Source: JAUWQU01 sp964605095
GTDB taxonomy: Bacteria > Planctomycetota > Phycisphaerae > SM23-33
Reading direction: 5' to 3'
DNA length: 37,371 nucleotides
Assembly: GCA_964605095.1 (NCBI GenBank)
Contig: CAZSBS010000007.1
Location: 1-37,371 of the forward strand
The notes under the pieces are model-generated. The model was not told where the DNA came from. It made no database searches and saw nothing but the letters and a program-made list of their open reading frames with translations. This document shows, in pieces, positions 1-8,162 of the stretch (position 1 is the first letter of the stretch; each line of letters starts with the position of its first letter). Both the position numbers and the translations under genes were made by a program.

Positions 1-70
1 GCCGGTAGCCGGTAGCCGGTAGCCGGTAGCCGGTAGCCGGTAGCCGGTAGCCGGGAGCCGGTAGCCGGGA
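1..70. repeat. GCCGGTA heptamer tandem array
   Basis: Seven perfect GCCGGTA units (1-49) are followed by GCCGGGA, GCCGGTA and GCCGGGA (50-70). The next ~50 bases (about 64-113) form a module resembling 21267-21310, with the same order of AAGCGGAACC-, GGTATTG- and GAACCGGGAAC-like blocks. Related heptamer arrays lie at 21256-21273 and 36602-36650, so this is a dispersed intergenic repeat family. The unit length is not a multiple of three and no reading frame is evident. Its role is unknown. Confidence 0.9.
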
Positions 71-144
71 GAAGCAAAAGGCGGAACCTGGTATTGTGAA
101 CCGGGAACCAGGAAAGAGAAAAGCGGAACCTGAAGCCTTAGAAC

Positions 145-1254
145 ATGAGTGACAAACCGGACAACCAGACGGACCGCATCGAGCGGCTGCTCCAGCAGTG
201 GGGCGCCGACGAGGCCCAGCGCAGCGCCAATCCGCCGGCGATGCCACGGCTCGACGGCACGCATGCGGGCAGGGCCTCGGCCGGACGCCGCGTGCTGCGT
301 TGGGCGCCCCTGGCGGCCGCGGCGGTGTTGCTGGCGGCGTCGGGGGTTGTGCTGTACATGGACTCCCTGGCCAGGCCGGCCAAGGACCACGTCGCGCCAG
401 TGGCCAGCGGGGCTGCTGGTGGCCTTGCGGCGACCCAGTCGGATGCCCATCGCATCCGGGCGCTTCAGGAAGAGTCCGCGGACCTTCGCGTGCAGCTCGC
501 GGCCGCCAATGCCAAGGCGGTGGAACTCTCGGGCCTTGAATCCGAGATGAGCAAGCTCCAGGGCCAACTCGAGCAGTCGCGGCTGGATTACAGCAAGAAG
601 CTGGCCCGGTTGGAGGCCACGTCGGCCGATGAGCAGAAGGCCCGGCAGGCCCAGGCCAGGCAGCTTGCCGCGGCCAGGTTGCAGGTTACGGAATTGGAGA
701 CCGCCCAGCGGGTGCTTCAGGCGGCTTCAGCCGAGGGGGCTGAGGCAAAGAAGCAGGCGGCCGACCTTAAGCTGCGGCTGGCGGCGGCAGGGGAGGAGCT
801 TACCCGCCGGCGCAAGGGGGAAGAATCCGCGGAGGCGAAGCTCGCCGATGCCCACCAGGAGGCCCAGCGGCTGGAGTTGCGGCACCGCGAGATTGTCGAG
901 GCATTCCAGCGGACATACCTGGCCTCCGTCGCGCCTGGCCAACGCGGGCTTCAGGCGCGCAAGGCCGCCGTCCGCGCCCGGCAGATGATCCAGCGGCTTG
1001 CCGGCATGTCCGGCGAGGTAAAGAGCGATCAGACTCGCCAACTGCTCGACCGCCTCGATGCCGTGCTCACGCGCCTGGACCTGATGAACGCCAATCGACC
1101 CGACAGCGGGGAATCGTTCTCCCGCCTTGTCAGCCAGGGCGACCTCGAACGCCAGATAGACGCCGCGCTGGCCGCCCCGGCCCAGGCCGAGAACGTCAAA
1201 AACTGGCTCTTCGAGGCCAAGCTCATACTGATGGGAGGGCCCGATGCCGGCTGA
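145..1254 (+). CDS. Membrane-anchored coiled-coil protein, unknown function
   Basis: A 369-residue protein of no family I can name. The N-terminal ~50 residues are hydrophilic and contain a RIERLLQQWGADEA-like helix. One transmembrane segment follows at about residues 52-71. From about 105 to 260 there is a long Ala/Glu/Lys/Gln-rich heptad region typical of a coiled coil, and then a helical C-terminal region. A short N-terminal cytoplasmic helix ahead of one membrane span is reminiscent of the anti-sigma-like partners planctomycetes often encode after ECF sigma factors, but the gene before it is outside the window, so this is a weak inference. Its last 11 bases overlap the start of the TPR lipoprotein gene, suggesting translational coupling. 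No clear Shine-Dalgarno precedes the ATG at 145. Confidence 0.75.
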   Translation: MSDKPDNQTDRIERLLQQWGADEAQRSANPPAMPRLDGTHAGRASAGRRVLRWAPLAAAAVLLAASGVVLYMDSLARPAKDHVAPVASGAAGGLAATQSDAHRIRALQEESADLRVQLAAANAKAVELSGLESEMSKLQGQLEQSRLDYSKKLARLEATSADEQKARQAQARQLAAARLQVTELETAQRVLQAASAEGAEAKKQAADLKLRLAAAGEELTRRRKGEESAEAKLADAHQEAQRLELRHREIVEAFQRTYLASVAPGQRGLQARKAAVRARQMIQRLAGMSGEVKSDQTRQLLDRLDAVLTRLDLMNANRPDSGESFSRLVSQGDLERQIDAALAAPAQAENVKNWLFEAKLILMGGPDAG

Positions 1255-1711
1255 TCGACAAGCAAGTTTCGCCGGACTTTTTTGCATTGCGGCCTGCATC
1301 GCGGCGGCACTGCTGGCGGGCGGGTGCATGGCGGCGAATTTACAAAGCCCGGTATGGCGCCCGCCGGCGACCAAGGCGGCGATGGAACAGCGGGTGGTTC
1401 CTCCCGGCGTCGCGCCCTTCGATGAGGCCGTCGTCCTTGTCAGCGAACTGAAATACCCCGACGCCGAGATCAAGTTCCGTCGATCACTGGTGTGGTTCCA
1501 GGCTGCCGGCGACAAGGACCGTTCGGCCGAGTGCTTGTTCTGGATCGGATTCTGCCAGGAAAAGCAGGGCCGGACCGCCGAGGCCCGCGGGCAGTATGAG
1601 AAATTGGTCCGCGACTATCCCGGCACGCCCGCCGGGCGCATTGCGGCCGAGAGAATGGGCCGGCTGCCGGCCGCACCCGTATCGCCGGCTGGCGGCGCGA
1701 CAAGACCGTAG
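1244..1711 (+). CDS. TPR-type lipoprotein
   Basis: A 155-residue protein with a type II signal peptide ending in the lipobox LAGGC (Cys at about residue 28). It should be lipid-anchored in the cell envelope. Residues about 62-135 hold one to two tetratricopeptide-like helix pairs (a YPDAEIKFRRSL helix, then AECLFWIGFCQEKQGRTAEA and YEKLVRDYPGT), the pattern of YbgF/BamD-like scaffolds that dock other proteins. The start overlaps the preceding membrane coiled-coil gene by 11 bases, so the two are probably co-translated and may act together at the envelope. It ends shortly before a strong hairpin at 1747-1786. The specific partner is unknown. Confidence 0.75.
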   Translation: MPADRQASFAGLFCIAACIAAALLAGGCMAANLQSPVWRPPATKAAMEQRVVPPGVAPFDEAVVLVSELKYPDAEIKFRRSLVWFQAAGDKDRSAECLFWIGFCQEKQGRTAEARGQYEKLVRDYPGTPAGRIAAERMGRLPAAPVSPAGGATRP

Positions 1712-1746
1712 TGCTGTGCGTCAAAGAACCGCGATCGTGAATACGA

Positions 1747-1786
1747 AAATCCGAATCTCGGATTTCGTGCTTCGAGATTCGGATTT
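1747..1786. terminator. Bidirectional hairpin between convergent genes
   Basis: A perfect 14-bp inverted repeat, AAATCCGAATCTCG (1747-1760) and CGAGATTCGGATTT (1773-1786), with a 12-base loop. It sits between the stop of the TPR lipoprotein (+) and the stop of the TIGR03790 gene (-). The A-rich left and T-rich right ends give a U-tract-like tail in both directions, fitting a shared intrinsic terminator. Confidence 0.65.
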
Positions 1787-1791
1787 GGTGC

Positions 1792-3474
1792 TTACGGCGC
1801 CAGCCCCTCCGGCAGGTCCTTGACCTGCACCTGGGGGTTGGTCTTGAAGGGGTTATAGAGCGGGTCGGCCAGCAGCATCATCTGCCAGCTCGAGTGGGGG
1901 ACTGTCCGCCAGTAGCATTCCGCGATGGTGTACTTGCCGGTCATCAGCAGTGGCATGAACTCGTTGGGCTCGGGAAAAGCCACCAGCAGCGGCTCCGCGA
2001 CGGCGCCGACGGTGGCAGCCACGCCGTTCTGGATCATCTTGACGCACCACTCCTGGGTCTTCGGGTCTCGGAGATGCACGGCCTCCCAACTCGCGACGTG
2101 CCATGCCACGGCCCCCGTATTCCACGTGAATGCGTCGATGTACTTCTGGAGGCTGTACCAGCCGACGTAAAGGGCGGCATTAGGGCAACTGTCCTTCGCA
2201 AAGAGCGTTGGCTTGGTGTCCAGGACGACCTTGACCTTCGAATGCTGCTGGAGGAACGTGGCCAGGGCGGTCAGCTTGGCGTCATATTCCGTCCTGACCT
2301 GAAGGGCCACTCTGTCCGGGCCGCCGGCGTCGATATAGCACTGACCGGTCAGGCCCCTCAGTTCGGCCACCATCGACGCCACTATCATGCGTTCGACGTC
2401 GATCTTGCTGGGGCCGTCGAGCCGCGAAACCATCAGCGTCGGCTCCAGCTTGGCGCCCGCGGGCAGCTTGATCTGCCAGTTCAGCAGGTTCTTCGCGGGT
2501 CCTCGCGGGGAGTATTTCTGCCAATGCAGGAGGGCAAGCTCGCTGTCCAGGGCCGCGCTGGACTTGTACATCACGAGCATGTTGGAGATCTGCTCCTTGA
2601 GCTTGTCGAGGTACGAGATGGTGCCCATCAGCCCGCTGGTGCCTCTCATCGCCGCCATCGCCGCGGTCAGGGTCTCTGGCGACAGCTTCTGGCGCTGGAC
2701 GTCCACCATCGCCTGGGCGGAATCGCGGAGTTGCTTCTCAAGGTCCTGTGTGTCCGGGGCGTTCTCGGGATGGCAGGCGCGGATGTAGTCTACCAGCCCC
2801 TGCGGCCCCTCCAACTCCAGGTGCAGGGCCATCAGTTGCCGCTGTGCGATTCTCTGATGGTCGGCGTCGGCGATCTTGGCCAATTCGTCCTGCTTGGCGG
2901 CCAGAAGCTTCCGGGTGTCGCCGATGACGGTGCTGATTTTCGGCAGGGGCTCTTTCGGCGCCTCCATGCTCGGGGCGAACAGGGAGCTCAGCGGTTCGAG
3001 GCCCGCAGTCCGCAGCTCTGGGAACTCCCGTGCAACCGTGCCAAGAAGCTTGTAGTCGATGACCAACTGGTAGTGCATCCTGGTCAGTTGTACACTCGCC
3101 GCCTTGAGAATGGCTTCGTCGGGATCGTCGGCGGGGCTGGCGACCCTGTAGGGAACGCCGTAGATCGTGCAGATGCAGCGGATCTGGCTCTCCAGGCCGC
3201 GATCCTTGAGCGCCTTGCGGATCGGCTCGAGCACAAGTGTGTCGTAATGCTCGCGGGAGATGTCCGTGCCGCCGGACAGCTTCAGCAGGAGTATCTGGTT
3301 GGCGTCGATGCCGCGGGTCCGCGCGTAAAGCTGCGCAACGGCGACCGAGTCCGGCACAGCCGCATTTGCCACGATGAGGACTTCCCTGGCCGTGAGGGCA
3401 AGGCCCTCCGGCGCGGAGGCGCCCAGAAGGCCAAGCACACAGGCTGCCATGAACGTTCGGATGGGTCTGGTCAT
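1792..3474 (-). CDS. TIGR03790 family secreted protein
   Basis: A 560-residue protein with an N-terminal signal peptide (about residues 1-26) and, directly after it, the segment that marks the TIGR03790 family: VLIVANAAVPDSVAVAQLYA followed by an RGIDANQILLL-type strand. The middle carries a charged helical insert (about residues 190-300), and the C-terminal part has the family's LMVSRLDGPS-type motif and a region with GAVAWHVASWEAVHLRD. The family is of unknown function and common in planctomycetes and other bacteria with large secretomes. The enzyme activity, if any, cannot be read from sequence. It is monocistronic here: it converges with the TPR lipoprotein and is divergent from the esterase-like gene 147 bases away, so the two may share a promoter region. 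Confidence 0.8.
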   Translation of the reverse strand: MTRPIRTFMAACVLGLLGASAPEGLALTAREVLIVANAAVPDSVAVAQLYARTRGIDANQILLLKLSGGTDISREHYDTLVLEPIRKALKDRGLESQIRCICTIYGVPYRVASPADDPDEAILKAASVQLTRMHYQLVIDYKLLGTVAREFPELRTAGLEPLSSLFAPSMEAPKEPLPKISTVIGDTRKLLAAKQDELAKIADADHQRIAQRQLMALHLELEGPQGLVDYIRACHPENAPDTQDLEKQLRDSAQAMVDVQRQKLSPETLTAAMAAMRGTSGLMGTISYLDKLKEQISNMLVMYKSSAALDSELALLHWQKYSPRGPAKNLLNWQIKLPAGAKLEPTLMVSRLDGPSKIDVERMIVASMVAELRGLTGQCYIDAGGPDRVALQVRTEYDAKLTALATFLQQHSKVKVVLDTKPTLFAKDSCPNAALYVGWYSLQKYIDAFTWNTGAVAWHVASWEAVHLRDPKTQEWCVKMIQNGVAATVGAVAEPLLVAFPEPNEFMPLLMTGKYTIAECYWRTVPHSSWQMMLLADPLYNPFKTNPQVQVKDLPEGLAP

Positions 3475-3621
3475 TTTCTTGCCATTAGTCTAAAGGGTAT
3501 GGTTCAATCATGTAAGTCGGCGCAGCGGCCGCGCCCGCCGCCATGTAACAGGATACAGTATTCGGTTACCGGGAAGCAAAGACGGATTCGGCGGCGATAT
3601 CGGCGCCGCGGAGTATTGAGG

Positions 3622-4434
3622 ATGAAACCAGCCGCGATTGGGGTTGTGTTGCGTGGCTTGCTCCTGGCGGTCATGCCGGTCTTCCTGGCCGGCTGCCCGT
3701 ACGTTCCGCCGGAAACCAGGAACCCGCACCTGACGCTCACCGAGCCCGTCACGAAGAACAGCTACTGCATCTACGTGCCGAGCTACTACAGCGACGACCG
3801 CGACTGGCCCCTGGTCGTCACGCTGCATGGCACGAACCCCTGGGACGGGCAGCTTCGACAGATACTGGAGTGGAAGGACATCGCCGAGCGGTACGGGCTG
3901 ATCGTCGTCGCCCCGAAGCTCGATAGCACGCAGGGCTATGTCCCGGTCGTGCCCAGCGTGTTGCGTGCCAACCGCGACAGGCTGGCCAGGGATGAGAAGG
4001 TTGTTCTCTCGGTTATCGAGGACGTCCGCCGCAAGCGCCGCATCGCCCGCCGCCCGCCCGGCGCCGATGGCATGCCGGGCAAGGACCTGGTGCTTCTGAC
4101 GGGGTTCTCATCGGGAGGCTTTCCGCTATTCTACGTGGGCCTGCGCAATCCGGATCTGTTTGACATGCTCATCGCCCGCGACTGCAACTGCACGACGGAG
4201 ATGCTCGAGTCCATTGCGTATACCGACGTGGCCAAGAAGCTGCCGATCGTGATCTTCTGGGGCCGCGACGACATGGAGACCATCCGCGACCAGTCGTGGG
4301 CGACGTTCCGATTCCTCCGCGAGCACGAGTTCTACGGCACCGAGCGCAAGAGCACCCAGGGCGGGCACCTTCGCCGCCCGGACGTCGCCTGGCGCGAATG
4401 GTCCAAACGCCTGCCGAAGGAGTATCGTGAGTAG
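3622..4434 (+). CDS. Alpha/beta-hydrolase (esterase-like) lipoprotein
   Basis: A 270-residue predicted lipoprotein with lipobox FLAGC (Cys25). The hydrolase fold shows the oxyanion-hole strand LVVTLHGTNPWD (about 65-75), the nucleophile elbow GFSSG with Ser163, an acid candidate in FWGRDD (216/217) and a histidine in GGHLRRPD (His249). The layout resembles PHB-depolymerase/feruloyl-esterase type (LpqC-like) enzymes, which hydrolyse ester bonds outside the cytoplasm. The substrate cannot be inferred. The reading frame is open for a long way upstream, but that stretch is antisense to the TIGR03790 gene. The ATG at 3622 is chosen because the signal peptide starts there. It converges with hemA across the palindromic cluster at 4439-4648. 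Confidence 0.75.
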   Translation: MKPAAIGVVLRGLLLAVMPVFLAGCPYVPPETRNPHLTLTEPVTKNSYCIYVPSYYSDDRDWPLVVTLHGTNPWDGQLRQILEWKDIAERYGLIVVAPKLDSTQGYVPVVPSVLRANRDRLARDEKVVLSVIEDVRRKRRIARRPPGADGMPGKDLVLLTGFSSGGFPLFYVGLRNPDLFDMLIARDCNCTTEMLESIAYTDVAKKLPIVIFWGRDDMETIRDQSWATFRFLREHEFYGTERKSTQGGHLRRPDVAWREWSKRLPKEYRE

Positions 4435-4438
4435 AAAC

Positions 4439-4648
4439 GATTGCGGATTGCGGATTGGGGAGCACACACAGAGTTCCGGGTGCCGTGGTTCGCGCAGGCC
4501 CGCAGGGTCGGAGCAACCACGTCTTTCGGCCAGGGAAGTGTCGGGCGGCAAGACGTGGTTGCGTCGTCCCGGCGCGTCGGGACTCCGCAAACCACGGCGC
4601 CCATTGCACGGAACGAGCGGACATCCCAATCCGCAATCCGCATTCCCC
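4439..4648. repeat. Palindromic repeat cluster (REP/BIME-like)
   Basis: Outer arms are direct runs of GATTGCG (4439-4460) and their inverse near 4624-4646. Inside are two inverted copies of a ~60-base unit: one at about 4479-4540 and one, on the other strand, at about 4541-4602. Each unit begins GGYGCCGTGGTTYGCG and ends with CAACCACGTCTT, so CGTGGTT pairs with AACCACG to form a hairpin. The second copy also pairs GTCCCG with CGGGAC. A third copy lies inside pabB (11081-11142). The cluster separates the esterase and hemA stops and probably also acts as a terminator. Confidence 0.8.
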
Positions 4649-4659
4649 CGTCTCTGCGG

Positions 4660-5970
4660 TCAGTCTTTTCGTTCCTTGCCTTGGGCGTTCCCGTCCAGTT
4701 CGTCGAGTTCGAAGAGTTCGTGGATGGTGGCGACGTGGGCGCGGGCGGCGTCAGTGCCGGCGGACTTGCGGAGGTGCTGGGTGCAGGGGTGGAGAATTCG
4801 CTGGATCGTGCGGTGAAGCGTGTGGCGCAGGATCTCGATGTCTTCCTCGGCGTCCGGGTGCGTCGAGAGCTTGTTGCGGGCATCGGCGAGTTCCTGCTCG
4901 GCGATGAGGCTCATCTTTTTGTAGAGCGACTCGATGGTCGGCGCGACCTTGCGGACGTTGAGCACGCCCATCAACTCGTCGACATGCTCGGTGATGATCG
5001 TCTGGGCCGCGCCGTGCTGGCCCGACCGCATCTCGAGGTTGGCCTGGACGATCCGGTCGAGGTCGTCAATGTTGTAGAGGAAGACGTTGTCGACCTTTCC
5101 CGCCTTGGGCTCCACATCCCGCGGCACGGCTATGTCGACTATCAGCAGGGGGCGCCAGTCGCGGCGTTTCTGGGCGGAGCGGACCATCCTGGCGGTGATT
5201 ACGGGGTCCTGGGAGCCCGTGCTTGTCACGACGACGTCGGCCTCGGCGAGATGGTCTTCCAGGCGTGCGAAGTCGCCGGGCTCGCCGCCGGACTCGGCGG
5301 CGAGCCTCTCGGCCGCGGGTCGGCTGCGGTTCACGACAACAATCCTGTCGGCCTGCATCTCGCGAAGGCGGGCGAGCATGAGGGAGTTCATCTTGCCGGC
5401 CCCGACGTTCAGGACGCACTTGCCCTTTAGCGTTTCGAAGAGTTGGCGGACGAAGTCCACCGCCAGCGACGCCACGGAGACCTTGCCCATCGCTATCTCG
5501 GTCTCGGTGCGGATGTGCTTGGCCACGTGCAGTGCGGCCTGGAAGAGCTCGTTGAGCACCACGTGCGCCGAGCCGGCCTCGACGGCCTGGGTGTAAGCCT
5601 CCTTTACCTGCGCGACGATCTGTGCCTCGCCGGGCACGAGGCTGTCCAGCCCGCTGGCGACGGCGAAAAGGTGGCTGGTGGCCTCGGCGTCGGAGAGCAT
5701 GTACAGGGCCTCGGCGTACGGCGAGCCGGAGACGCCGTGCTGTGCGAGCACCCAGTCGCGCAGCTCTTCCGCACGCGGGTGGCCATGCACCGGCCGGGCC
5801 AGGTATATCTCCATCCGGTTGCACGTAGAGATGATGGCGAACTCCACGTCCGGCCAGGCGGCGCGAAGATCCTTCAGCGCGGCCTGGCGCTGCTCGGCGC
5901 TGTAGGCCAGCTTTTCCCGCACGGCCAAGTCGGCCGTTTTGTGGTTTGTCCCGACGCAAATAATTCGCAT
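4660..5970 (-). CDS. hemA: Glutamyl-tRNA reductase
   Basis: A 436-residue enzyme that reduces glutamyl-tRNA(Glu) with NADPH to glutamate-1-semialdehyde, the first step of C5-pathway tetrapyrrole synthesis. The start MRIICVGTNHKTA is diagnostic. The catalytic cysteine is Cys50 in IISTCNRMEIY. The substrate region SGLDSLVPGEAQI and the nucleotide-binding GAGKM (in LNVGAGKMNSLM) are present, and the C-terminal dimerisation helices run to the end. The frame continues upstream, but the family N-terminus fixes the ATG at 5970. It lies 4 bases after the HemX-like gene and is the last gene of a three-gene minus-strand operon. Confidence 0.97.
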   Translation of the reverse strand: MRIICVGTNHKTADLAVREKLAYSAEQRQAALKDLRAAWPDVEFAIISTCNRMEIYLARPVHGHPRAEELRDWVLAQHGVSGSPYAEALYMLSDAEATSHLFAVASGLDSLVPGEAQIVAQVKEAYTQAVEAGSAHVVLNELFQAALHVAKHIRTETEIAMGKVSVASLAVDFVRQLFETLKGKCVLNVGAGKMNSLMLARLREMQADRIVVVNRSRPAAERLAAESGGEPGDFARLEDHLAEADVVVTSTGSQDPVITARMVRSAQKRRDWRPLLIVDIAVPRDVEPKAGKVDNVFLYNIDDLDRIVQANLEMRSGQHGAAQTIITEHVDELMGVLNVRKVAPTIESLYKKMSLIAEQELADARNKLSTHPDAEEDIEILRHTLHRTIQRILHPCTQHLRKSAGTDAARAHVATIHELFELDELDGNAQGKERKD

Positions 5971-5974
5971 ATGG

Positions 5975-6787
5975 CTAGGTTCGAATAAGCATGCTGGCCA
6001 GCAGTACCGCCACCAGCAGTACGAAGCCGACAATCGACAGTATCGCCGCGAGGCGGGCGCGGAACCTTCTGGCATAGGCGGCGTGCAGCGCAATGGAGTA
6101 GATCAGCCAGGTTATGCCGGCGGTGAGCATCTTCGGGTGGGTCACCCAGTTGCGAAAGTAAGTCTGCTTGTGGAAGGCGTCGAGAAGGCCCGTGACGACC
6201 GTCGCGGTAACCAGCACGAATGCGATTGGCAGTGCCCCGCGAAGGAACCGCCCGAGCCGCTCCAACGAGACGGCGGAGCCATCGAACATTCGCGGGTCCT
6301 TGCCGCGAAGTTGGGCGTACTTGCGGAGGTATCGCCAGCCGCCGACCGCGGCGGCCACGAACGCCAGCGTCGCCGCCGCCGCCAGCGTCACGTGCAGCAG
6401 AGTCCAGGTGTCGCGGGCGAAGTCGTGGTAGGCCGGGCCTGACAATACCACGGCCAGGCCCGCCCAGACGGCCGCAACCGGCATGAGCACCAGCCCGCCC
6501 CTGCCCAGGGCGTCCACGGCCCGCAGGTACGCCGCGCCCGCTCCGGTAAGCAGCGCCATCAGGGCGAACGTGTCGAACCCGCTTGCGGCCGGCACGTGCC
6601 CGCCCGCCATGCGCAAGACAACCACGCCCAGGCACAGGGCTATTCCCGCGGCCAGGGCGGCCATTGTCAGGCGTGTCGGCGCCTGATCTTTTCGCCGCCA
6701 GCTTATCCAATTAAGCACGGCCGACATTGCGTAGGCCATCATGGCCAGCAGGATCAGCAGTATGGCTTGGGTGGATGGTGGCGGCAT
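5975..6787 (-). CDS. HemX/CcsA-like membrane protein
   Basis: A 270-residue integral membrane protein with about eight hydrophobic segments, of the cytochrome c assembly protein family (CcsA/CcmC/HemX). Histidines typical of the family are in the TWTLLHVTLAAAATLAF segment and near HPKMLTAGITWLIYS. No tryptophan-rich WWD haem-handling motif is visible, which fits HemX rather than true CcsA. In Bacillus HemX sits beside hemA and lowers HemA levels. Here it is between met8-like and hemA genes with 2-4 base gaps, so a role in controlling or coupling haem synthesis is likely. A cytochrome c maturation role cannot be excluded. Confidence 0.8.
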   Translation of the reverse strand: MPPPSTQAILLILLAMMAYAMSAVLNWISWRRKDQAPTRLTMAALAAGIALCLGVVVLRMAGGHVPAASGFDTFALMALLTGAGAAYLRAVDALGRGGLVLMPVAAVWAGLAVVLSGPAYHDFARDTWTLLHVTLAAAATLAFVAAAVGGWRYLRKYAQLRGKDPRMFDGSAVSLERLGRFLRGALPIAFVLVTATVVTGLLDAFHKQTYFRNWVTHPKMLTAGITWLIYSIALHAAYARRFRARLAAILSIVGFVLLVAVLLASMLIRT

Positions 6788-6789
6788 GT

Positions 6790-7419
6790 CTAATCCTTGG
6801 GGCCTTTGAGCAGCCTGTGGAACCTGTCGCGCACGGCCTGTGGCCCGGCGGCCAGGAACTCCTGGTAGGTATCATCAGAAACGAGTTGCTTCATAAGCCG
6901 CATTCTCTCGCGGCTGTCATCGGGCAGCGCGGCGCGCACGTGGGCGCGGAGGCTTTCCAGTACGGCGGCGAACTCGCCGATGCGCCGAGGCAGGGCCCCC
7001 GCGACTTTCTGCCTCAGCCAGGCCGCCAGGCCGGGCGAGGCCCCTCCGCTGCCGATGGCGAGCACGACGTCGCCATCCCGGACGACCGAGGCGGCATAGA
7101 AGTCGCACTCGTCAGGCACGTCGGCGACGTTGACCATTGCCCCGACGGCGTGGGCGTCGGCTGCGATACGCGTGTTGAGCTGCGGCTGGTCCGTGCAGGC
7201 GAACACAAGCGTCGCCCCGGCCAGCGTGTCCGCGCGGTACGGCTCGACGCGGACCTCGACGCCGTCCGGCAGGGCCTTGGCCGGGGCGCTACGGGCGACC
7301 AGCAACACCCGCGCACCGACCTCGGCCAGACCTTCGACCTTGCGAAGGCCTACCGGCCCGGCCCCGACGACCACCGCGAGCTTGCCGCGGAGGTCCAGCA
7401 TTATCGGATATGTCTTCAT
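6790..7419 (-). CDS. Precorrin-2 dehydrogenase/sirohydrochlorin ferrochelatase-like
   Basis: A 209-residue protein matching the Met8p/CysG N-terminal family (SirC/YlnF type), which oxidises precorrin-2 to sirohydrochlorin with NAD+. The start MKTYPIMLDLRGKLAVVVGAG carries the Rossmann motif GAGPVGLRKVEG. The characteristic FACTDQPQLNTRIA and NVADVPDECDFY-AASVVRDGDVVLAIGSGGASPGLA segments follow. There is no uroporphyrinogen methyltransferase domain. The ATG at 7419 is fixed by the family N-terminus. It is the first gene of the operon with the HemX-like protein and hemA. The transposon at 7518-10006 is inserted just upstream of it, where its promoter or a read-through connection to pabB would lie. 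Confidence 0.9.
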   Translation of the reverse strand: MKTYPIMLDLRGKLAVVVGAGPVGLRKVEGLAEVGARVLLVARSAPAKALPDGVEVRVEPYRADTLAGATLVFACTDQPQLNTRIAADAHAVGAMVNVADVPDECDFYAASVVRDGDVVLAIGSGGASPGLAAWLRQKVAGALPRRIGEFAAVLESLRAHVRAALPDDSRERMRLMKQLVSDDTYQEFLAAGPQAVRDRFHRLLKGPKD

Positions 7420-7494
7420 GGCGAGATTCCAGGTTTCGAAGAGTCCATGATAACCCAAATGCCGGGCAAGGACCAAATCACAGACAGATAAGAA

Positions 7495-7517
7495 CCAAAT
7501 AACAAGCACCAAAATTC
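7495..7517. repeat. Left part of the interrupted 37-bp inverted-repeat arm
   Basis: Bases 7495-7517 joined to 10015-10028 make a 37-base sequence that is the exact reverse complement of 10117-10153. The arm is split only by the mobile element plus one extra copy of the 8-base target sequence. The original palindrome was a dispersed A/C-rich intergenic repeat between pabB and the tetrapyrrole operon. Confidence 0.9.
7510..7517. repeat. Target site duplication, left copy
   Basis: CAAAATTC directly before the left terminal repeat. The same eight bases follow the right terminal repeat at 10007-10014. The undisturbed arm at 10117-10153 contains this octamer once (inverted), which shows that it was duplicated by the insertion. 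Confidence 0.88.
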
Positions 7518-7571
7518 GGTAGTGTCCTAATTTAATAATTCGTTGGCCGCGCCCTGGCCGATAAGCCAAGG

Positions 7572-8162
7572 ATGAGCATAAACATCATACCGCCCACTCT
7601 ATTGGACCGCTACAGGTTCGAGGATCGCAACCATGCGTGCGGAATCTTGGCATCGGATTTCCCTGGCGAGTGGCAGGACATTCTGGATTGCCTCGATCAG
7701 TTTGCCCTAAAGAAGAGTTGGATCATGGTTGGCGGCGGGGGCAGATCGCATATTCCAGTACAACTAGATGGCGTTCTCGGCGCAAAGGGCTGGGGTGAAA
7801 AGCGGTTCGACATCAAGATCGTGGTCGATGGCAGCGAGTACCCAACCCCGACACATAAGATCGACAATGTTAAGAATCGCGTCGGCTTGGAGGTCGAGTG
7901 GAACAATAAGACCGAGTTCTATGACCGCGACCTGAACAACTTCCGGCTGCTGCATCAACTCAACGTGCTTTCGGTCGGGGTAATCGTTACGCGGGTCAGC
8001 GAGCTACAAGCGCTCTTTGATGGGCTCGGCATTGGGAAGAAGTACGGGAATTCCACTACGCATTGGGACAAGCTGATTCCAAAGGTAAATGGCGGCGGCG
8101 CGGGCGGGTGCCCGTTGCTGCTGGTGGGCATCACAGAGCAATGCTATCGGGCCAACGAGTAG
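7572..8162 (+). CDS. BglII/BstYI-family type II restriction endonuclease
   Basis: A 196-residue protein. The core segment, with HKIDNVKNRVGLEVEWNNKT followed by FYDRDLNNFR, is characteristic of the BglII/BstYI-like family of PD-(D/E)XK endonucleases. The likely metal-binding residues are Asp98, Glu107 and Glu109 in D-x8-E-x-E, followed by a strand VGVIVTR. It is predicted to cut a short palindromic DNA site; the recognition sequence cannot be read from the protein. It is the first gene inside the mobile element, starting 54 bases from the left end. It converges with the methyltransferase gene, and the two coding regions overlap by 19 bases at their 3' ends. The length is typical for a compact type II enzyme. 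Confidence 0.85.
   Translation: MSINIIPPTLLDRYRFEDRNHACGILASDFPGEWQDILDCLDQFALKKSWIMVGGGGRSHIPVQLDGVLGAKGWGEKRFDIKIVVDGSEYPTPTHKIDNVKNRVGLEVEWNNKTEFYDRDLNNFRLLHQLNVLSVGVIVTRVSELQALFDGLGIGKKYGNSTTHWDKLIPKVNGGGAGGCPLLLVGITEQCYRANE

Noticed and set aside
1..70. Possible CRISPR-type array
   Set aside because: Units are 7 bases in direct tandem with no spacers and no cas genes nearby.
1894..3621. Very long open frame on the plus strand running into the esterase gene
   Set aside because: It is antisense to the TIGR03790 gene, which has a signal peptide and family motifs. The esterase proper starts at 3622 with its own lipoprotein signal.
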